A stretch of DNA of 18,291 nucleotides from a bacterium (GTDB lineage Bacteria > Verrucomicrobiota > Verrucomicrobiae > Opitutales > Opitutaceae), in contig JAJXYI010000123.1 in NCBI GenBank assembly GCA_021780625.1, forward strand, positions 1-18,291. The letters are read 5' to 3'. Under the pieces are notes generated by a model that did no database searches, had not been told where the DNA came from, and worked only from the letters and a program-made list of their open reading frames with translations. Position 1 is the first letter of the stretch. Each line of letters starts with the position of its first letter. This document shows, in pieces, positions 7,201-16,062 of the stretch. Both the position numbers and the translations under genes were made by a program.

Positions 7201-7856
7201 GGGACGTGGGCCTCCGGGCGGACAAACAGGGCGTGGCGGATGAAATCGATCACGGCCGCCTTGCGGCGCGCAAGTTCATGTTCGCTGTAGGAATCAATCG
7301 GGCTGACGAGCTTCAGGATCGGTGCGATGGAGAAGTAGTGCACGATCAGCGAGGTGATCGAGATGAGCGTATGCCGCACCTCCACGGGACGAAACTCGCC
7401 GGCCTCGATTCCGCGCGCCAGCAGCTTCGCCAGGGCATCGCCCCTCGGTTTCGCATACTTCGTGACCAGCGGCTGCACGAGCTTGCCCGCGGTCATGAAA
7501 TGCTGGTGCAACGATGCGGAGCTGCGCCGGCTGCAGATCGTGTCGAAATGCAGCTCCACGTACCGCAGCAGCGCCGCACGCGCCGAGCCGGGCGCCGTGA
7601 TCACGGCCAGAGCCTTCGCGTTGAATTCCCGAAACTGCTCCTCGAGGACCGAAGCGTACAACCGGTCCTTGCTGCCAAAATAGTAGTAGATCAGTGCCTT
7701 GTTCACCCCCGCCGCCGCCGCAATCGCGTCGATCCGCGCCCCCGCAAGCCCCCGGTCCGCAAACACCCCGGCCGCAGCGGCCAGGATCGCCCCACGCGTC
7801 TCCTCGCGATGCATCGTTTTCCGCGAAACTGGGGTTTTCTGGATACGCCGGATCAT
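7197..7856 (-). CDS. TetR-family transcriptional repressor of the adjoining efflux operon
   Basis: This 219-aa regulator has a TetR_N helix-turn-helix at about residues 21-68, including the diagnostic ALIYYYFGSKDRLY. A variable C-terminal ligand domain shows a CecR-like layout. It is the first gene of tetR-hlyD-ATPase-permease and shares an ATGA overlap with hlyD. A palindrome directly abuts the start codon, so autoregulation of the whole operon is the simplest reading: ligand binding would release it and induce export. The ATG at 7856 gives the longest form but leaves a very short leader. The ATG at 7814 (MHREETRG, 205 aa), preceded by GGA at a suitable distance, is an equally plausible start. 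Confidence 0.93.
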   Translation of the reverse strand: MIRRIQKTPVSRKTMHREETRGAILAAAAGVFADRGLAGARIDAIAAAAGVNKALIYYYFGSKDRLYASVLEEQFREFNAKALAVITAPGSARAALLRYVELHFDTICSRRSSASLHQHFMTAGKLVQPLVTKYAKPRGDALAKLLARGIEAGEFRPVEVRHTLISITSLIVHYFSIAPILKLVSPIDSYSEHELARRKAAVIDFIRHALFVRPEAHVP

Positions 7857-7876
7857 TTGATTAACCGTTTAGTCAA
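7857..7876. promoter_or_regulatory. TetR-type operator at the head of the efflux operon
   Basis: TTGATTAACCGTTTAGTCAA agrees with its own reverse complement at 16 of 20 positions. It lies immediately upstream of the tetR start at 7856 and next to the predicted -10 element. The AT-flanked ACCGT core and its length suit a dimeric TetR repressor. The site would cover the transcription start and block the tetR-hlyD-ABC operon. Confidence 0.6.
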
Positions 7877-7905
7877 TAACGGAACACCACACCGGCCATT
7901 GTCAA
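7876..7905 (-). promoter_or_regulatory. Sigma-70-like promoter for the tetR efflux operon
   Basis: On the minus strand a perfect -35 hexamer TTGACA (7905-7900) is followed after 18 bp by CGTTAT (7881-7876), a 3-of-6 match to the -10 consensus. The predicted start of transcription falls inside the TetR-type palindrome at 7857-7876, which supports both assignments. A start near 7869 would give a leader of about a dozen nucleotides to the 7856 ATG, or about 55 to the 7814 ATG. Confidence 0.5.
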
Positions 7906-7937
7906 CCTTCGAGGCCCGCTCCGACCAGAATCCCCGC

Positions 7938-9167
7938 CTACCCGCGAAAGAGCACCGACTCACGATTGAACTGGCTCACGCAAAACCGCAGCGCCAGCGC
8001 CGCGTAGACGCAGGAGGACACGAATATGAGCGCAAGCAGGTTCCAATGCCATACGCCCGAGAGCAGCTCCTTGCTCGCGAGGGCTAGGTTCATCACCGGA
8101 ATCAAGGCCACCCGCGCGCTCAGCTCCAGCCCCGGCATCAGACCGGTCATCGCCGGAAGAAGCACCAGCATCATCACAGGCATCGCATAGCTCTGCGCCT
8201 CCTTGCTCGTCTTCGCCGTCACCGAGATCGCGAGCAGCAACGCCGAAAACATCGCAGCGGAGGGAAGCGCCAGGACCACCACCGCAGCCAGCCCCAGCGG
8301 ATCGATGAGCACGGGCACCTTGCCCGCAACCGCCCCCATCATCGACGCCGCCCCCACACTCTTCGAGGCCAGCAGGGAGCCCCCCAGGGTGACCGTCACC
8401 GTCATCGACGCGATCGAAGCCACCACCGTCACGACCGAGGCGGTCAAGACTGTCAGAAACTTCCCCATCACCAGCTCCCCTCGTGTCACTGGACTGCACA
8501 GGATCGTTTCCATCGTGCCACGCTCCTTCTCCCCCGCCGTCAGGTCGATCGCCGGATACAGCGCACCCGTGACGCAGAATATGATGAACAGGTACGGGAT
8601 CATCCCTCCAAACAGGTTGCCGCCCACCTTCTCGGGAGGCGCCACGTTCTGCGTGTTCAAATCAAACGGCTGCACCAGGCCCGGAGGCAGACCTCGCGAC
8701 TCCAGGCGCGCCCTCACCAAGCCCTGACGGTAGTCCGACAGGACCCGCCGCACCTCCGCCACAGCCAGTCCCGACCGCAATTCGCCCTCGTAGTCATAAA
8801 TCGTCACCGCCTCCGGTTCTCCCCGGTCGAGCTTTTGGTCGAAACCCGGGGGAATCGAAACCACCGCCCGGATCTTCTTGTCGCTCACCAGCGTCCGCCA
8901 TTCGGCCGCCGCCGGCATGCACTGAAGTTTCGGCGCCTTCTCGAGCACCGCCCTCACCCCCGGCGAGTCGTCGCCGCCAAGCACCATCACCGCCGAGCGC
9001 TCGGCGCGCGCCTTGCCGAAGATCCGCGCCGAGAGAACGCCCACCGCCAGGAACAGCAGCGGCATCACGATCGTGGGAAGCACCAGCGTGGACATCAGCG
9101 TGCGCCGGTCGCGCACCGCCTCGCGCAGCTCCTTCGCCCATACGGCACGTATGCGCGAGCCCCTCAC
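7938..9167 (-). CDS. natB: ABC-2 type exporter permease, NatB family
   Basis: This 409-aa membrane protein resembles NatB, the permease of NatAB sodium-export-type ABC systems. A cytoplasmic start (AVWAKELREAVRDRRTL) leads into the first membrane helix (about 25-46). An extracytoplasmic domain extends to about residue 180, and five or six hydrophobic segments fill the rest. The family hallmark GEKERGTMETILCSPVTRGELVMGK lies between the second and third helices (about residues 211-236; the quoted run is broken here as GEKERGTMETIL plus SPVTRGELVMGK). The ATG overlaps the natA stop as ATGA, so stoichiometric expression with the ATPase is expected. Sodium export is known for Bacillus NatAB, but related pairs move other compounds, so the substrate remains open. 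It ends 81 bp before tetR on the same strand. Confidence 0.9.
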   Translation of the reverse strand: MRGSRIRAVWAKELREAVRDRRTLMSTLVLPTIVMPLLFLAVGVLSARIFGKARAERSAVMVLGGDDSPGVRAVLEKAPKLQCMPAAAEWRTLVSDKKIRAVVSIPPGFDQKLDRGEPEAVTIYDYEGELRSGLAVAEVRRVLSDYRQGLVRARLESRGLPPGLVQPFDLNTQNVAPPEKVGGNLFGGMIPYLFIIFCVTGALYPAIDLTAGEKERGTMETILCSPVTRGELVMGKFLTVLTASVVTVVASIASMTVTVTLGGSLLASKSVGAASMMGAVAGKVPVLIDPLGLAAVVVLALPSAAMFSALLLAISVTAKTSKEAQSYAMPVMMLVLLPAMTGLMPGLELSARVALIPVMNLALASKELLSGVWHWNLLALIFVSSCVYAALALRFCVSQFNRESVLFRG

Positions 9168-9913
9168 GACACCCCCTCCTCCTCACCCTGCACCGCGCGC
9201 ACAAAAATCTCCTCGAGGTCCTCCGCTCCCCAGCGCGCCCGCAGATCGCCCAGAGTGCCCTCCGCGACGAGCCGCCCGCGATGTATGATTCCAATCACGT
9301 CGCACAGTTTTTCCGCCTCGCTCATGACGTGCGTCGAGTAAATCACCGCCCTGCCACGGTCCCGACACCCTCGCACGAAGGCGACGATCCCCCTCGCGGC
9401 CAGCACGTCCAGTCCGAGCGTCGGCTCGTCGAGAATCAAGACCTCCGGGTCATGCATCACCGTGCGCGCGATCGAGACGCGCTGCTTCATGCCCGTGGAA
9501 TACTTGTCCACACGCAGATCCAGAAACTCCGCCAGCCTGAACTCCTCCGCCAACCGCGCCGTGCGCGCCACAATCGCCGTCTCGTCCATGCCGTTGAGCC
9601 TGCCGAAATACGCGAGCGTTTCCCGCCCCGTGAGCCTCCCGTAAAGGGCCGTCGTTGCGGCCAGGAAACCCACTTTGCCACGAACGCAGCCAGGCTTCTC
9701 GATCACATCGTGCCCGGCCACCGTGGCCGTCCCAGCAGTCGGTTTGAGCAGCGTCGCCAGCATGCGCAGGGTCGTCGTCTTGCCCGCGCCGTTCGCGCCA
9801 AGAAGACCGTAGATGCGCCCGGGCGGACACTCGAAGCTGACATCGTCGACGGCCCGGATCTCGCCGCGCTTGCGGTCCTCGAAGTGCTTGGCCAGGGAAC
9901 AGGCTCGGATCAT
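9164..9913 (-). CDS. natA: ABC exporter ATP-binding subunit, NatA family
   Basis: This 249-aa ATPase has Walker A GANGAGKTT (39-47), Walker B VLILDEP (158-164), a D-loop and the switch histidine in YSTHVMSEAEK (His195). The signature is STGMKQRVSIAR (139-150) rather than LSGGQ, a variant typical of NatA-like proteins. The segment that normally carries the Q-loop glutamine reads GFLAATTALYGRLT and lacks it. The ATG at 9913 overlaps the lysR stop as ATGA. A GTG at 9940 would add nine residues inside lysR and is less likely. The C-terminus DLEEIFVRAVQ is the standard ending of short exporter ATPases. It should energise NatB, encoded next with another ATGA overlap. Confidence 0.93.
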   Translation of the reverse strand: MIRACSLAKHFEDRKRGEIRAVDDVSFECPPGRIYGLLGANGAGKTTTLRMLATLLKPTAGTATVAGHDVIEKPGCVRGKVGFLAATTALYGRLTGRETLAYFGRLNGMDETAIVARTARLAEEFRLAEFLDLRVDKYSTGMKQRVSIARTVMHDPEVLILDEPTLGLDVLAARGIVAFVRGCRDRGRAVIYSTHVMSEAEKLCDVIGIIHRGRLVAEGTLGDLRARWGAEDLEEIFVRAVQGEEEGVS

Positions 9914-10827
9914 GACGAACAACCGGGGCCGGCCCCCCACTCATGGTCGCCGAGCAGGATGGACGCAAACAGATCGAGCTGTTCGATGAGGGTGGCATCC
10001 TTGCGCCACGCGAGATACACGGGAAACTCGATCACGGCGGGCTTCAGGGAAACGAGGGCCACGCCCTCCGGCGGCGTCCCGTGCAGCCCGGCCGGAAGAT
10101 AGCCGACGGCATTGCTGAACGACACCTGCGCAAAGACCCCATCTTCGCTCTGCTCATCCGAGGCGATGCAGGGCCTAAAATGCGCTTTCTGCGCCGCCGC
10201 GAGCAACCGGTTCCGACGCCCCGGGAAAGTCCGTTCGTCCCAAGCCACCCAGACTTCCTCGCGAAGGTCCGCAAACGACACCCAACGCCGCCGCGCATGC
10301 CGATGCCCGCTGGGCAAAACCACGACAGCCGGACGCAGCTCCAGACGGCGGATGTTGAAATCGATGCGAAGCCCCAGATCGACCTCTTCCAACAGCGCCA
10401 TGTCGACCTCCCCTTCCTTCAAGGCATCGAGCACCGCGGACGGTTCATAACACGCCTCGTGCAGCCGCACGTCCGGACTCTCCCTCGAATATCGCCGCAG
10501 CCCGCTCGCGTATCGCTTTTTCCACCACTCACCGTAATGCCCCACCCGGATCTCACTCACCGGCGCCGCAGCCACGGCCCTCGCCTCGCCCGCCGCTTTG
10601 GCCGCCGACGCCAGCAGTTCTTTCGAGCGCTCATAAAAGACCTGCCCCGCAGCGGTCAGCGATAGGCGGGAGGCCCCGCGACGAAACAGCGAACACCCCA
10701 GGCTCTCCTCCAAATCCACAATGTGTCGGCCCAACAGTGAGGGCGTCAGCCCGCACAGACGCGCCGCGCGCTTGGCGTCGCGTTCGTCCGCCAATGCCAG
10801 AAAATAGCGCATGTGACGCAATTCCAT
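9910..10827 (-). CDS. LysR-family transcriptional regulator, first gene of the natAB operon
   Basis: This 305-aa protein has an N-terminal winged helix-turn-helix (1-60, MELRHMRYFLALADERD through LFRRGASRLSLTAAGQVF), a linker helix, and a periplasmic-binding-protein-like effector domain (about 93-290, starting EIRVGHYGEWW). Length is normal for LysR regulators. The recognition helix region reads TPSLLGRHIVDLEE. Unlike the usual divergent arrangement, the gene leads its operon: its TGA overlaps the natA ATG, so regulator and exporter are made from one message. Control of its own operon in response to a small ligand is inferred from that position. The ligand is unknown. A strong terminator closes the preceding transcription unit, so its promoter must lie within about 60 bp upstream. 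Confidence 0.92.
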   Translation of the reverse strand: MELRHMRYFLALADERDAKRAARLCGLTPSLLGRHIVDLEESLGCSLFRRGASRLSLTAAGQVFYERSKELLASAAKAAGEARAVAAAPVSEIRVGHYGEWWKKRYASGLRRYSRESPDVRLHEACYEPSAVLDALKEGEVDMALLEEVDLGLRIDFNIRRLELRPAVVVLPSGHRHARRRWVSFADLREEVWVAWDERTFPGRRNRLLAAAQKAHFRPCIASDEQSEDGVFAQVSFSNAVGYLPAGLHGTPPEGVALVSLKPAVIEFPVYLAWRKDATLIEQLDLFASILLGDHEWGAGPGCSS

Positions 10828-10828
10828 G

Positions 10829-10849
10829 ATGGCTCAGTACAAGCGCCAT
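10829..10849. promoter_or_regulatory. ATGGC-N11-GCCAT dyad ahead of lysR
   Basis: Inverted 5-bp arms ATGGC (10829-10833) and GCCAT (10845-10849) flank an 11-bp centre directly upstream of the lysR start. Interrupted dyads of this size are the usual form of LysR-type recognition sites, although the classic T-N11-A core is not evident. An autoregulatory role is only suggested by position. Confidence 0.25.
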
Positions 10850-10888
10850 GAGATGACGGCGCCTGTGCCCGCAGGCAACCGCCAAAAT

Positions 10889-10919
10889 ACAAAGCCCGCC
10901 GGAATCCGGCGGGCTTTGT
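10889..10919 (-). terminator. Strong rho-independent terminator after the YfgM-like gene
   Basis: A perfect 14-bp stem (ACAAAGCCCGCCGG paired with CCGGCGGGCTTTGT) closes on a 3-nt loop. On the minus strand it is followed by ATTTTGG, so the 3' flank is T-rich (TTTGTATTTT across the end of the stem). It lies 26 bp beyond the stop of the TPR protein gene at 10945. A smaller dyad, ACGTTC-GAG-GAACGT (10930-10944), sits between the stop and this hairpin. It separates the kinase-carB-purU-TPR block from the lysR operon. Confidence 0.85.
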
Positions 10920-10944
10920 CAAAAATGCGACGTTCGAGGAACGT

Positions 10945-11688
10945 TTACTTGCCCGGCACGTTCAGCTTGATGCCCGGCGTCTCGCCAGAGGTCTTACCCG
11001 CAGCAGGCGCAGCCGGCTGATTCCCGCCGCCCAATGTGGCGCGGAGCATCATCGCACGCTGCGCCCAAAGGCCGGAGGGGTCGATCTGGAGGACCTGCTC
11101 GGCCTCCTTGATCGCCTGGTCGTTTTGACCTAGATCGGCATAATGCCGGAGGAGATGATAGGCCGCCTCGGAGCGGATGGCTTTGAACTGGCGCGCATCG
11201 TCGGCGATCTGCTGCAGCGCGGCTTCGCCCTCGCTGGCCTTCCCACCCAGTAGCTCGCTCATCGCGAGACCGAGCTTCGCACGCGCCTCAAAGGGCTGCT
11301 TGGCAAGCCCGGGGAGGGACTTTTCGTAGAAATTCGCGGCCGCCGCATAGTTGCCCTTGGAGTAATCCCCATCGGCTACCCGCAGCAGCGCGATGCCCGC
11401 CAACGCGCGGCCGGGATGTTCTTCCGCAAATTCCTGCAGCTTTTGGATATTGTCGCCGACGGCGGCGTACTCCTTGCCGATCTTCTTCTCCTGCTGCTGC
11501 GCGTACAGGTGATACCCGCCGTAGCCGAGAATGCCCACGACGATCAGCGCACAGGCGCCCAGGATCGCGTTGCCGTACTTCAGCCAAAACAATTGGAGAC
11601 TCTCCGCAAAACTTTCGGCGGTGTGGCCCGCAGCCGGTTGCGCGGGCGCAGCGGCCTTGGGGTCGGAGGGAGATGCGGGCATGCTCAT
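10945..11688 (-). CDS. Membrane-anchored TPR protein, YfgM-like
   Basis: This 247-aa protein has a short Ala/Pro-rich cytoplasmic N-terminus, one membrane helix (about 41-61, ILGACALIVVGILGYGGYHLY) and a region of tetratricopeptide-like helical pairs (about 68-205). Repeats such as YSKGNYAAAANFYEKSLP and GQNDQAIKEAEQVLQIDP are clear. A low-complexity Gly/Pro/Ala tail of about 35 residues follows. This is the build of YfgM (TPR_21), an ancillary subunit of the SecYEG translocon that helps periplasmic chaperone handover. In proteobacteria yfgM is next to bamB, which is absent here, so a YfgM role is tentative and a generic TPR scaffold is possible. The start could be 11688 or the ATG two codons later. 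It is the last gene before a strong terminator. Confidence 0.8.
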   Translation of the reverse strand: MSMPASPSDPKAAAPAQPAAGHTAESFAESLQLFWLKYGNAILGACALIVVGILGYGGYHLYAQQQEKKIGKEYAAVGDNIQKLQEFAEEHPGRALAGIALLRVADGDYSKGNYAAAANFYEKSLPGLAKQPFEARAKLGLAMSELLGGKASEGEAALQQIADDARQFKAIRSEAAYHLLRHYADLGQNDQAIKEAEQVLQIDPSGLWAQRAMMLRATLGGGNQPAAPAAGKTSGETPGIKLNVPGK

Positions 11689-11779
11689 GTGGATGAAGGA
11701 GGGTTACGTGGTAAACGTGCAGGCAAGCAAAGGCCGCTCATCCTGTAAATGACGGAAATTCACGCGGCGCCCCGACGGA

Positions 11780-12637
11780 TCAGTCAAACACCACCGTCTT
11801 GTTGCCATACACCAGCACCCGGTTTTCCAAATGCCACCGGACCGCCTGCGCCAACACCATCTTCTCAAGATCGCGCCCCTTGCGTACAAGGTCCTCGACG
11901 CTGTGGCGGTGGGTCACGCGCGCCACATCCTGCTGAATGATCGGGCCTTCGTCCAAATCCGGCGTCGCATAGTGCGCCGTGGCCCCAATCAGCTTCACCC
12001 CGCGCCGGTGCGCCTGGTGATAGGGCTTCCCTCCCGCAAAGGCCGGAAGAAAGGAATGGTGGATGTTGATCACCGGCCGCCCAAGGGCCTTCAGAAAATC
12101 CGCCGACAGCACCTGCATGTAGCGCGCCAGCACCACCAGATCCACGTTCAGCTGCCGCAGGATCTCGAGCTGCCGCCCCTCGGCCTCGCCCTTGCGCTCC
12201 GGCCGCACCTCAACGTGGTGGAACCCGATGCCGTAGGCCTTCGACGCCGACTCAAGGTCGGGATGGTTGCCAAGGATGCCAACCAGATCGCAGGGAAACT
12301 CGTTTGCCCGCCAACGCAGGATCAGGTCGTGGAAACAGTGGTCCGCCTTCGACACGAACAACACCACCCGCTGTTTGCGCGTCGACACGGCTACCCGCGA
12401 ATCCATGCCCAGCACTCCCGCAAATTCCCGAAACGCCGCCGACTCCCCCTCGACACTGGACGCATTCGACGGCTCCCACTCGATCCGCTGGAAGAAGACT
12501 CCCTCCTCGATGTCCCGATGCTGGTCCGCATGCAGGATGTTCCCCCCGCGCGCAAAGATCCAACCGGCCGTCTTGGCGACGAGACCAGGCTGATCGGGCC
12601 CGTGCAGAAGGGCGATTAGGGTGGTGGGTTCAGACAT
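11780..12637 (-). CDS. purU: Formyltetrahydrofolate deformylase
   Basis: The enzyme hydrolyses 10-formyl-tetrahydrofolate to formate and tetrahydrofolate, supplying formate for PurT and balancing one-carbon units. The 285-aa protein has an N-terminal ACT domain (TTLIALLHGPDQPGLVAKTAGWIF, about 5-85) and a C-terminal formyltransferase fold. INIHHSFLPAFAGGKPYHQA holds the catalytic Asn191 and His193, and TPDLDEGPIIQQ holds Asp229. This matches the Asn-His-Asp triad and 38-residue spacing of GAR transformylase. The start at 12637 (MSEPTTLI) aligns with the family and follows a GAGAG purine stretch. An in-frame ATG at 12697 would add 20 atypical residues. It lies 100 bp downstream of carB on the same strand. 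Confidence 0.95.
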   Translation of the reverse strand: MSEPTTLIALLHGPDQPGLVAKTAGWIFARGGNILHADQHRDIEEGVFFQRIEWEPSNASSVEGESAAFREFAGVLGMDSRVAVSTRKQRVVLFVSKADHCFHDLILRWRANEFPCDLVGILGNHPDLESASKAYGIGFHHVEVRPERKGEAEGRQLEILRQLNVDLVVLARYMQVLSADFLKALGRPVINIHHSFLPAFAGGKPYHQAHRRGVKLIGATAHYATPDLDEGPIIQQDVARVTHRHSVEDLVRKGRDLEKMVLAQAVRWHLENRVLVYGNKTVVFD

Positions 12638-12688
12638 GGCGACGTTCTCTCTTTCCCTGCGAAATCGACAGGCGGCCCCAGCCTTGTC

Positions 12689-12737
12689 GAGCCTCATCCT
12701 ATCCTCGCCGAAACCGGCTCCAGGCTTCGGACGAGGC

Positions 12738-12739
<2 letters not shown>
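12689..12739 (-). other. Inverted repeat at the carB stop / purU leader
   Basis: GAGCCTCATCC (12689-12699) and GGACGAGGCTC (12729-12739) pair at 10 of 11 positions, with a 29-nt loop that can pair further internally. The structure covers the end of the carB coding sequence. Without a following T-run it is not a classical terminator. It could stabilise the mRNA or affect readthrough into purU. Confidence 0.3.
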
Positions 12740-15977
<3,238 letters not shown>

Positions 15978-16029
15978 GGGCGTAGATTTTGAGGAGCGAA
16001 AGGACGCCGCGAAGCCGGAGCAAGGCGGA

Positions 16030-16058
16030 AAGCAGCGCGGGATTCACCCGCAACGCTT
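16030..16058 (-). other. Hairpin between the sensor kinase and carB
   Basis: In the 85-bp gap upstream of carB, GCGGG and CCCGC (16037-16051) pair around a 5-nt loop. The stem extends through wobble pairs to outer AAGC/GCTT arms. It begins five bases after the kinase stop. The sequence beyond it on the minus strand is not T-rich, so it may act as a weak terminator, an mRNA end or a carB leader element. Confidence 0.3.
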
Positions 16059-16062
16059 TAAT

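Noticed and set aside
9914..9940. GTG start for natA nine codons upstream
   Set aside because: The ATG at 9913 forms an exact ATGA overlap with the lysR stop and matches the usual N-terminus of NatA-like ATPases.
10861..10876. Small hairpin GCCTG/CAGGC beyond the strong terminator
   Set aside because: A 5-bp stem without a T-run, too weak to call a second terminator. It may be chance in GC-rich DNA.
12638..12697. Upstream ATG for purU at 12697
   Set aside because: The 20 added residues are Arg-rich and unlike the family. MSEPTTLI at 12637 starts directly before the ACT domain.
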